This document shows positions 1 to 6,465 of a DNA stretch of 36,569 bases, one piece after another. The notes under the pieces were generated by a model, which was given only the letters and a program-made list of their open reading frames with translations, was not told the origin of the DNA and ran no database searches. Position 1 is the stretch's first letter. Every line of letters begins with the position of its first letter. Position numbers and translations under genes: made by a program. The stretch is from Myxococcales bacterium (GTDB taxonomy: Bacteria; Myxococcota_A; UBA9042): contig CANLIC010000040.1 in NCBI GenBank assembly GCA_947491025.1, positions 1 to 36,569 of the forward strand, read 5' to 3'.

Positions 1-88
1 CGCCGCCGCGCACCGGGCAGCCCGGGCCATGGCGGAAGCGGCAGAGGGCGAGCGCGGGCGAAGCCGAGTCGAGGGTGTAGGGTGGGGG

Positions 89-161
89 TGGAACCGAGGG
101 GGATCGAACCCCTGACCTCTGCAATGCGAATGCAGCGCTCTCCCAGCTGAGCTACGGTCCC
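89..161 (-). tRNA. tRNA-Ala (anticodon CGC)
   Basis: Read on the minus strand, a full cloverleaf is visible. The acceptor GGGACCG pairs with CGGTTCC with one G-U, the D arm carries AGCTCAGCTGGGAGAGC, and the anticodon stem CTGCA/TGCAG encloses loop TTCGCAT, giving anticodon CGC, which reads GCG (Ala). The T arm contains GGTTCGATCC. The discriminator is A and the 3' CCA is not encoded. It lies 100 bp from a second tRNA on the same strand, so the two may be co-transcribed. Confidence 0.96.
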
Positions 162-261
162 AAGGGATGAAATTGCCATCGACGACGTCTTCGCTGCAGG
201 TCGCCTCCAGCGCCTTCCGGCTCTGGCGGCTACCTCGCGGCGGAGCGCATCCACCGCGCGG

Positions 262-334
262 TGCCCAAGGACGGAGTTGAACCGCCGACACGGGGATTTT
301 CAGTCCCCTGCTCTACCAACTGAGCTACTTGGGC
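262..334 (-). tRNA. tRNA-Phe (anticodon GAA)
   Basis: On the minus strand, acceptor GCCCAAG pairs with CTTGGGC. The D arm has AGCTCAGTTGGTAGAGC, the anticodon stem GGGGA/TCCCC encloses loop CTGAAAA, and the T arm contains GGTTCAACTCC. Anticodon GAA reads UUC/UUU (Phe). The discriminator is A and CCA is not genomically encoded. It is upstream of tRNA-Ala on the same strand. Confidence 0.97.
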
Positions 335-736
335 GTTGCTGTCGCGGCCCCCCGGCTTTGCGGCCGTCGCGGGCTGGGCCGGGCGGCGCTAGGTCGGGGT
401 CTGCCGTCTTCTGGAGCGCCCGCGCAAGGCGTCCCCGCCTCCTTTGCGGAAGCGGACCGGGAGTATGTGAAGCAGGTCGCTGCCTGTCAAGACTCCGCGG
501 CGGCCTGGAGGGCCGCCTTCCGCGCTCCGGCGCGGGCTGAGGGGGGCGGTCGCCGCTTGCTCCGCGCCAGGCGAAGGTCGCCGGCGAGGTCTGACAGTGG
601 ACGCCGTTAGCGCGTGGAGGGGCGCTGCGCGCTGCGGTGCGGGTCAAAGGGGCAGGGCTGGGCGCAGCCGTGCTCGGCCGAAGCGGCACCGGCAGGGGCC
701 CAGGGAGACCGTTGACTGCGCTTAGGGGCCGGCAAG
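335..736. other. Intergenic stretch without a supported gene
   Basis: About 400 bp lie between tRNA-Phe and the end of the outer-membrane protein gene. Open frames on both strands are Arg/Pro/Ala-rich, lack a ribosome-binding site and look like GC-driven shadows. The promoter for the two minus-strand tRNAs should lie here, but I cannot pick out -35/-10 boxes. No convincing intrinsic terminator is seen for the gene ending at 737. Confidence 0.5.
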
Positions 737-2797
737 CTACCAGAGGTAGGCGATGCGGCTCTGCAGGGTCCAGATGCCATCGGCGCCCACAGCCAGCCGA
801 TCCTTGAGCGCCTTGCCCGCGCTCATGTACCCGAACTCATTGGACCACTGCATCATGTAGTTGTCGCGGGCCTCGGTGAAGCCGAGGTTCCGGCGCAGCC
901 ACTTCACCTTCACGGCGAGGTCGATTTCCCAGCCGATGGCGCAGTCGCCGTCGAACGCCTTGCACTTGTTGTCGGCGTAGGGCGCCTTGTCGAAGGGGTC
1001 GGTCCAGCCGCCGGCGGGTGGGGTGGCGCGCGGGGTGTAGTAGTCGGAGACGAAGCCGAGGACGTAGCCACCGTTGAGGGTATCGGCCCAGGCGAGGATG
1101 CCCTGGCCGACGAGCTCGATTTGGCTGTCGGTGCTGTTCATCCGGTAGCGCACTTTCGGGTTGAGGTACGTCGAGTTGAAGATGCCGCCGCCGCTGTGCA
1201 GGGCGCCAGACGCGCGACCCGCGCCGGTGTTGAACGAGCGCGCTGCGAGCACCGTCGGGTACATCAGCAGGCCCATGCGGTAATCGTCGTTGATCGGGTA
1301 CATCTTGAAGATGCTCTTGCCGTCGTCGGTCGGTCCGACGAGTTGGTCGTCGCCTGAGCTGTAGCCGTATTCGGCGATGGCGTCCCAGGTCGGCGCCTTG
1401 AGGCCGAGGCGCGCCACGTAGTTGAGCACGCCGCCCTGCAGGGAGTTCTCGGCGAGGCCGGTCTCGTCGCTGAAGCTGCCACCCGGCAACAGCTTGAGGC
1501 CGTTGGTCTTGCCGGTAATCGAGGTGATTTCGCCCTCGGTGTAGATGGACGGTCCGGTCTCGGCGAGCCCCATCTGGAAGCGCCAGAAGAAGTCGACGAT
1601 GTGCATGTTCGACTTGTTGAACTCCTGCGACCGGTTGACGTAGACGAGGCCGAGCAGCAGCTCGTCGGTCTTCTGCTTGAGGTTGAGCTTCTCGTCCTTC
1701 CAGACCAGGGCGTAGAGCCATTGCGTGACGTCGTTGTTGCACTTCTCGGTGGGCTTCTCGCCTTCGGGCTCGGCCTTGCCGCCGCAGGTCGGATCGGTCA
1801 CGACGCCGAAGGGGCCGGCGGCCTGGCGCAATCCGAGGTTGCCCTGCGAGCCGTGGAAGCCGAGCGGATCTTCGACCAGCCAGTCGTGGCCGGCCAGGAC
1901 GATGAGCGGCGTCGGCGCGCGGTTGCCGTTGGTCAGCGCGTTGTAGATGGTCAGCGGGCGTGTCGCGAAGGCAACGCGATCGAAGCTGGAGCCACCATTG
2001 GCGTCGCCGAAGTCGTTGCGGAAGCCGTTGCCGTCGTTGAAGAGCAGGCCGATGCCGCCTTGCGAGGCCTGACGCCCGACCTTGATGAGGCCGAGCGGCG
2101 CCTGAATGTCGAGCCAGAGCCGGCGCACGAAGAGGAAGGGCTGCTCGCGGCCGTTGATGCCCATGGCCGACGGATTCTCGGCGAAGAGCGGCACCGAGCC
2201 TTGGCGCGAGTTGTCGCCGAACATCACGTTGTCGAGCATGTCGATCTGCGCGCTCAGCGAGACGACCGGTGTCTTGCCGCGGCTCGGGTCGCCGCCCCAG
2301 CGCAACGTCGGGTCGAGGCGCAGGCGCGAGTAGGCGAAGCTGGCGTCCGAGGCGTCATCGCGTCCGGTGTGGGCGGCCTGCGCAAAACCGCCACCCTTGT
2401 CGAGGCGTGCGACCGGGATGTTGGTCGCGTTGACGTAGCGGGCGCGGAAGTAGCCGTGGAAGTCGAAGAAGAGCTCCTTGCCGAGCCGGTAGGTGCCAAA
2501 GGCGAGCTTGTCGTCCTTGTTCGCCTCGCGCTGCAGCTCTTGGAGCGAGAAGCGCAGGTCCCGCACCTCGTCGCGCAGCTTCTTGACCTCGGCGTCCCCA
2601 CCCTTGGCATCGGCGACCGGGGCGGCGGCCGGCTCAGCGGCCGGTGCGGGCTCAGCGACCGTCTCGTCTTCGCCCGCGACCGCGAGCGAAGGCAGCAGCA
2701 GGGTCAGCGCGTAGGCGCCCAGCTGGGGCCATCGGCGGCCAGCGCTCCACTCCCGACGCGCCGTCGCGCGGCATGCGCTGCCAAGGTGCTCTGTCAT
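737..2797 (-). CDS. Outer-membrane beta-barrel protein with N-terminal coiled coil (TIGR04551-like)
   Basis: The 686-residue product has an N-terminal signal peptide; its hydrophobic core (LGAYALTLLLPSLAVAG) is followed by an Ala/Pro/Glu-rich linker. A short coiled coil follows (about residues 70-95, EVKKLRDEVRDLRFSLQEL). The rest is an aromatic, Gly/Asn-rich region with alternating strands (FDFHGYFRARYVNA; LRLDPTLRWGG; VGRQASQGGIGLLFNDG) that ends in an aromatic residue (SRIAYLW), typical of a beta-barrel C-terminus. The pattern resembles the uncharacterised myxobacterial family TIGR04551; that match is from memory, not from a search. A longer frame exists upstream, but the ATG at 2797 is preceded by a good Shine-Dalgarno (TGAGGAG) and begins directly at the signal peptide. 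An 18-bp inverted repeat lies 80 bp upstream. Substrate and pore function are unknown. Confidence 0.82.
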   Translation of the reverse strand: MTEHLGSACRATARREWSAGRRWPQLGAYALTLLLPSLAVAGEDETVAEPAPAAEPAAAPVADAKGGDAEVKKLRDEVRDLRFSLQELQREANKDDKLAFGTYRLGKELFFDFHGYFRARYVNATNIPVARLDKGGGFAQAAHTGRDDASDASFAYSRLRLDPTLRWGGDPSRGKTPVVSLSAQIDMLDNVMFGDNSRQGSVPLFAENPSAMGINGREQPFLFVRRLWLDIQAPLGLIKVGRQASQGGIGLLFNDGNGFRNDFGDANGGSSFDRVAFATRPLTIYNALTNGNRAPTPLIVLAGHDWLVEDPLGFHGSQGNLGLRQAAGPFGVVTDPTCGGKAEPEGEKPTEKCNNDVTQWLYALVWKDEKLNLKQKTDELLLGLVYVNRSQEFNKSNMHIVDFFWRFQMGLAETGPSIYTEGEITSITGKTNGLKLLPGGSFSDETGLAENSLQGGVLNYVARLGLKAPTWDAIAEYGYSSGDDQLVGPTDDGKSIFKMYPINDDYRMGLLMYPTVLAARSFNTGAGRASGALHSGGGIFNSTYLNPKVRYRMNSTDSQIELVGQGILAWADTLNGGYVLGFVSDYYTPRATPPAGGWTDPFDKAPYADNKCKAFDGDCAIGWEIDLAVKVKWLRRNLGFTEARDNYMMQWSNEFGYMSAGKALKDRLAVGADGIWTLQSRIAYLW

Positions 2798-2877
2798 GAC
2801 CGTACTCCTCAGGGGGGTGGATGTCGCTCGTTGCGCGCCCGCAAGCGCGGTGTGCGTCTTGTCGCCGCGTTGGCGTG

Positions 2878-2895
2878 GCTGCGTCAAGACGCAGC
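2878..2895. promoter_or_regulatory. 18-bp inverted repeat upstream of the outer-membrane protein gene
   Basis: This is a perfect 8+2+8 inverted repeat, GCTGCGTC-AA-GACGCAGC, 81-98 bp upstream of the start codon at 2797. On the minus strand its centre reads TTGACG, similar to a -35 hexamer, so it could be an operator overlapping a promoter. No regulator gene is adjacent. Chance palindromes of this size are possible in GC-rich DNA. Confidence 0.35.
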
Positions 2896-2981
2896 GCGTC
2901 ATCTCGATGGCTGCCCCAGCACCGCGACCCTCCCGTCGCCAAAACACGCAGCATTTGGAGCCATGAGGCTGCGATTCCGCC

Positions 2982-3025
2982 AAAAACGGCCGCGCCGCCC
3001 GTACCAGAGGCAGGGGCGGCGCGGC
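2982..3025 (-). terminator. Rho-independent terminator of the small lipoprotein gene
   Basis: On the minus strand, 31 nt after the stop codon at 3056, a perfect 12-bp stem (GCCGCGCCGCCC / GGGCGGCGCGGC) with a 13-nt loop is followed by CG and a TTTTT run. This is the clearest intrinsic terminator in the window. It separates the lipoprotein transcript from the outer-membrane protein gene downstream. Confidence 0.85.
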
Positions 3026-3055
3026 GTCGCGGTCGCCCGCGGAGTCACACTCGGC

Positions 3056-3613
3056 CTAGTCGAGCTTGCCGGTGCAGCTGTAGAAAGCGTCGGAGCAGCC
3101 CTTCTCCTTCTGGCAGTCGGTGCAGATGGTGGCCGACGGATCCGCCACGCACTTGCTGACGCAGTTCTTGATCGTGCAGACGACGATGCTGCCGTAGCAA
3201 CCCGCGCACGGCTTGCTGAGGGCGACCTTCTCGGCACCGAGCATGCAGTCGATGGTGCAGGCGTTCGGGTCGGGCTTGGAAAGGCAGCCGAGGCCGCACT
3301 TGCTGGCCGCTGCCGAGGCGAGATCGCGACCCTTCTTGCCGCCCTGGTCGGTGGTCAGCCAGGTCTTGTCTGCCGTGTTCTGGCACTCGTCCTTGGCCGC
3401 AACGACCGAGACGTCCGAAGCTGCGTCCACGGCGTCACCGCCGGTCGTGCTGTCGCCGCCGGTGGTGGTGTCCGCCGCAGTATCGCCGCCGGTCGTGGTG
3501 TCGCTGGTCGCGGTGTCCGTGCCGCCGCCAGTGCTGCCAGAATCATCGCTGCACGCCTGCAAGCCAGCGAGCGCCAAGCAAAGCGCCAGGCCGAGGCCCA
3601 TCCAGTTCTTCAT
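3056..3613 (-). CDS. Small Cys-rich lipoprotein with Thr/Gly linker
   Basis: The 185-residue product has a lipoprotein signal peptide ending in lipobox LAGLQAC (Cys 21). A low-complexity linker of repeated TTTGGD/TSDTTTGG units follows (about 25-65). The C-terminal domain has about 14 cysteines in pairs (CGLGC, CAGC, CTIKNC, CTDC), probably disulfide-bonded outside the cytoplasm. A strong Shine-Dalgarno (GGAGGAAAG) supports the ATG at 3613. It is a single-gene unit bounded downstream by the terminator at 2982-3025. Surface lipoproteins of this layout are common in myxobacteria. I do not recognise a specific family, and function is unknown. Confidence 0.85.
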   Translation of the reverse strand: MKNWMGLGLALCLALAGLQACSDDSGSTGGGTDTATSDTTTGGDTAADTTTGGDSTTGGDAVDAASDVSVVAAKDECQNTADKTWLTTDQGGKKGRDLASAAASKCGLGCLSKPDPNACTIDCMLGAEKVALSKPCAGCYGSIVVCTIKNCVSKCVADPSATICTDCQKEKGCSDAFYSCTGKLD

Positions 3614-3810
3614 CCTTTCCTCCCACCTTCACGCCGTCGTTCGCCGACGGCACAACGCGCCTGATGTTGATTTTGGCGCTTCACCCGATCACCGTCGTCG
3701 CACCCCTGGCGACGTCCGGTGCTTCGTCCGGGCCTGGGCCTCATCGGCCTCAAGGCGCAGTATTCTACCGGCGAGCCTTGGCGCGTGCAAGCCCTTGCAT
3801 TGACCGAAAT

Positions 3811-5277
3811 TCAACCGCCCCGACGCTGCTGCCCGCGTCGCGCCTCACGGCCGGGCAGGGGCGCCGCGACATGCACCCTGCGGTCCGCGCTCTCGCCACC
3901 GCGCGGGCGCCGCGGGGTGGTCGCCGCCGCGCCGCCGCTCCAAGCCAACGGCGCCGGCACCACCGGATGCGGCCGGCGATCCAAGCGCGCCGGCTCGCCT
4001 TTCACCACCGACCGGTAGACAGCGATGATGCGGTCGAAGGTCTCGCGCCAGTCGAACTGCGACAGCGCAAACGCCTGGGCCCGGGCGCCATAGCGGCGCG
4101 TCAGCTCGGGATCGAGCAGCTGCAGCCAGGCCGCCGACAGCGCGTGTGGGTCAAGGTCGGGGACGACGAGGCCGCCCCGGCTCTGGCGCAACAGCTCGCC
4201 GACCGAGAGCGCGTCCACGCCGATGAGGGCGGTGCCACAGGCCATGGCCTCCGCTGCCGAGAGGCCGAACGTCTCGGTGGGCGAGAGCGCGGCGACGACG
4301 TCGGCGCTGGCCAGGATACGCGCCATCTGCTGGCGGTCATCGACGAAGCCGAGGTGATGCACCTGCTCCGGGAAGGCCTCACACAGCGCTTGGACCTCGG
4401 GCTCACCTGGGCCGCGGCCAGCGAACACCAGGCGGGCGCGCGGGCCGGCGATGGCCACGACGGTGCGGAAGGCCTCGATCATCGTCGAGAGGCGCTTTTC
4501 GCCGCAGAGCCGGTGCGGGAAGCAGACCACGACGTCGTCGTCGCCGGCGCCCCAACTGGCGCGCAGGGCGCGGTCGCGGCGCTCGGGGGTGAAGAGCTCG
4601 AGGTCCACGCCGAGCGGCGTGATCGAGACGTTGCGCACGCCGTGATCGGCGAGCTCGTCGCGCAAGCAATCGGCGGCGGCGATGGTGGCGTCGAAGCGGC
4701 CGTAGGTGCGGGCGGCCCACCACCAGCCGAGGCGCTCGGCGGTGCGGCTGAGCAGGGGCTGCTTGGCGAGCGGCCGGCGCAGGTAGGCGTCGGGGTAGTG
4801 GGCGTGCCAGAAACCGACCAGCCGCGCGCCCGTGCCGGCAGAGGCGAGCCGGACCAGGTCTGGCGTCAGGTAGGGGCTGCCCACTTCGATGACGTCAGGG
4901 CGCACCTCGCGGATGATGCGGCGCAGCGCCAGAGGATCGATCATGGCGCGGTAGCCGCTTTTGCCGAGCGGAAGCGCTGGGATGTAGTGCAGCGTTGCGC
5001 CGCCGTGCTTCTCTTGGCCGAAGCGGTCGCTCGGGACCACGAGGTGGTAGGCGACATCGCTGCGGTCGCCCAAGTGGCGCAGCTTCTCGGTGTGGTAGCG
5101 ACGGACGCCGCCGCCGGTGGGCGAGAAGAAGTCGTTGACGTCCAGCGCGACCAGCGGGCGGCTCAGCGCCTCTGCTGCCGTTGGGCGCGCCAACGTGTCG
5201 GGCGTCGACGCGTCGTCGCTGCGCGCTTTGTTCGGCGCCTGCGTCTGGGGTTCGGGTCGGGTGCGGGCGAAGTGCAT
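3811..5277 (-). CDS. GT4-family glycosyltransferase
   Basis: The product is 488 residues. The N-terminal GT-B half starts with VALDVNDFFSPTGGGVRR (about 40-57), the Gly-rich donor/acceptor loop of family GT4. The C-terminal half has the retaining E-x7-E signature (ETFGLSAAEAMACG, about residues 330-345) and the preceding HHLGFVDDRQQMARIL segment. It transfers a sugar from an activated donor, probably during synthesis of a cell-surface polysaccharide, given the GT/Wzx/Wzy genes nearby on the same strand. I chose the ATG at 5277 because upstream sequence in the same frame runs through two palindromes and is Arg/Pro-rich, and GAGGCGCAG precedes this ATG. The last 50 residues (Arg/Gly/Ala/Pro-rich) look disordered. 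Donor and acceptor cannot be told from sequence. Confidence 0.87.
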   Translation of the reverse strand: MHFARTRPEPQTQAPNKARSDDASTPDTLARPTAAEALSRPLVALDVNDFFSPTGGGVRRYHTEKLRHLGDRSDVAYHLVVPSDRFGQEKHGGATLHYIPALPLGKSGYRAMIDPLALRRIIREVRPDVIEVGSPYLTPDLVRLASAGTGARLVGFWHAHYPDAYLRRPLAKQPLLSRTAERLGWWWAARTYGRFDATIAAADCLRDELADHGVRNVSITPLGVDLELFTPERRDRALRASWGAGDDDVVVCFPHRLCGEKRLSTMIEAFRTVVAIAGPRARLVFAGRGPGEPEVQALCEAFPEQVHHLGFVDDRQQMARILASADVVAALSPTETFGLSAAEAMACGTALIGVDALSVGELLRQSRGGLVVPDLDPHALSAAWLQLLDPELTRRYGARAQAFALSQFDWRETFDRIIAVYRSVVKGEPARLDRRPHPVVPAPLAWSGGAAATTPRRPRGGESADRRVHVAAPLPGREARRGQQRRGG

Positions 5278-5354
5278 CTGCGCCTCAAGGCCTCGGGGGC
5301 CTGTTGTCGCCGTGAGAGGGGGCCGGAACGCCGGGGCGTCTCGGCTCCGCGGTG

Positions 5355-5378
5355 CTTTGGAGTACGGCTGCTCCAAAG
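5355..5378. promoter_or_regulatory. 24-bp palindromic element, copy A
   Basis: CTTTGGAG and CTCCAAAG form an 8+8 inverted repeat around an 8-nt centre (TACGGCTG). The right half (GCTGCTCCAAA) matches the right half of copy B at 5481-5504. It sits 78 bp upstream of the glycosyltransferase start. An operator for a dimeric regulator is the simplest reading; an RNA hairpin is possible. Confidence 0.5.
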
Positions 5379-5480
5379 TCGCATTCGGGTTGGGGCGCTG
5401 ACACCCCGCCCCGCTCGAGGGCCGTCCCGTGCCGTGTATCCTGGCCCGGCGCAGCGCCTGGGCAAGATTTCGGCCACCGG

Positions 5481-5504
5481 CATTGGAGCAGCGCTGCTCC
5501 AATG
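5481..5504. promoter_or_regulatory. 24-bp perfect palindrome, copy B
   Basis: CATTGGAGCAGC is followed immediately by its exact reverse complement, giving a 24-bp perfect palindrome. It has the same overall length and outer TTGGAG/CTCCAA arms as copy A, with centres 126 bp apart (about 12 helical turns). No poly-T follows on either strand, so a terminator is unlikely. A paired binding site for a transcription factor is likely. Confidence 0.55.
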
Positions 5505-5639
5505 TCTCGGCTAGGTGCGGCGGACCCGTGGGCACACCGATGACGCGTCCCACGGTCTTCTCGTTGGAGTTTCACCGCGTTGGCGGTGTGCGTGTGGCGA
5601 CGGTCGCACCGGGCCACGCCTCTGGTCAGTGCACGGGCC

Positions 5640-5663
5640 GTGCCACATGCTGTGCCACATGCT
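5640..5663. repeat. 12-bp direct tandem duplication
   Basis: GTGCCACATGCT occurs twice in immediate succession, followed by a further G/C-rich partial unit. It lies 50-74 bp upstream of the start at 5714, inside the probable promoter/leader of that gene. It may be a small slippage duplication or a repeated binding site. Confidence 0.6.
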
Positions 5664-5713
5664 GCGGCAGCTCGGCCGCGGCGGCGCGCGGGCCTGGATT
5701 CCAGGAGGGAGAG

Positions 5714-6175
5714 ATGGCGGTGGGCGGAGAACAAGTGGCGGCCGGCGCCGAGGTCTCGGTCGGGGCGCCAGCGCAGGCACCGGACCCTGCGCTGCTGCTG
5801 GCCCTGCGCGATGTGGTGCAAGGGCGGCCTGCCGTGGCGTTCGCCTCGCTGCCCATGATCGCCTTCGCCGGCCAGCCGGCAGAGCTGGTCCTGGTCGTCT
5901 TTCTCAGCCGCCGCGCCGACGTCGAGGCCGAGATGGCGGCCATCGCCGAGGGGGCGCGCGAGGCCCTCGAGGCGCTCAGCCGTGACGCTGCGGCCAAGGG
6001 CGAGGCGGCGCCGCCGGAGCTGCCGGTGCTGCCTGTCTCGCTGGCCAGACCGCTGGACGGCCTCGCCCAGGCCATCGTCCTCACCCGCACGGAGCTCTAT
6101 GTCGCCGATGCCAACGCCCTGCTGCAGGCGCGGAAGCCGTCGCTGCCGTGGTGGCGTCGCCTGTTTGGCGGATAG
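5714..6175 (+). CDS. Conserved-looking protein of unknown function
   Basis: The 153-residue product is acidic and Ala/Leu-rich, with no signal peptide or membrane segment. The frame is open further upstream, but the ATG at 5714 follows an ideal Shine-Dalgarno (AGGAGGGAGAG) and upstream residues are Cys/Arg-rich noise. Visible features are a predicted alternating strand (LVLVVFLSRR, about 58-67), a long Ala/Glu-rich helix (about 69-97), and a C-terminal basic WWRRLF tail. I do not recognise the family. It stands alone on the plus strand between minus-strand polysaccharide genes and converges on thiS with a 50-bp gap. Confidence 0.72.
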   Translation: MAVGGEQVAAGAEVSVGAPAQAPDPALLLALRDVVQGRPAVAFASLPMIAFAGQPAELVLVVFLSRRADVEAEMAAIAEGAREALEALSRDAAAKGEAAPPELPVLPVSLARPLDGLAQAIVLTRTELYVADANALLQARKPSLPWWRRLFGG

Positions 6176-6225
6176 CGCACAGGGGCGGCAGGGCGGCCGC
6201 GACGCGACGGCCCAATACGGGCAGG

Positions 6226-6465
6226 TCAGCCGCCGCCGACGAAGCCGACCAGCTCGATCTGATCGCCGTCTTCGAGGGCCGTGGTGGCGTGGGTGGCGCG
6301 GCGGGCGATGGCGCGGTTGCGCTCGACTGCGACCGCCTCCGGCACGACCTGCAGCGTGCGCAGCAGCTCGGCGATGGTCGTGCCCGCCGGCACCTGGGTC
6401 TCGGCGCCGTTGACCATGACCCTCAGCGCGCGGGCAGCTTGGATGGCGTCGGATGCGTCGCTCAT
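6226..6465 (-). CDS. thiS: Sulfur carrier protein ThiS
   Basis: The 79-residue protein has a ubiquitin-like beta-grasp pattern: VMVNGAETQVPAGTTIAELL, then VAVERNRAIARR, then LEDGDQIELVGFVGGG, with the obligatory C-terminal Gly-Gly. In the family, the C-terminal glycine is adenylated and thiocarboxylated, and delivers sulfur to ThiG for the thiazole ring of thiamine. The ATG at 6465 has GAGGAGG upstream and overlaps the stop of the O-antigen polymerase-like gene by 4 nt (ATGA), so translation is probably coupled to a polysaccharide operon, an odd location. Its partner thiG is about 4.7 kb away on the opposite strand. MoaD-type carriers share the fold, but the thi context favours ThiS. Confidence 0.9.
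   Translation of the reverse strand: MSDASDAIQAARALRVMVNGAETQVPAGTTIAELLRTLQVVPEAVAVERNRAIARRATHATTALEDGDQIELVGFVGGG

Larger units (their letters stand above)
5278..5713. other. Divergent intergenic region with paired palindromes
   Basis: This 436-bp gap separates the glycosyltransferase (minus) from the small plus-strand gene at 5714. Frames extending into it are low-complexity and unsupported. It holds two related 24-bp palindromic elements and a 12-bp direct tandem duplication, annotated separately. Promoters for both neighbours must lie here, but no confident -35/-10 pair is seen. Confidence 0.55.

Noticed and set aside
1601..3664. A 687-codon open frame on the plus strand opposite the outer-membrane protein gene
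   Set aside because: Its translation is Arg/Ala/Val-rich without domains. It mirrors a minus-strand gene with a signal peptide and ribosome-binding site, so it is a GC-rich antisense shadow.
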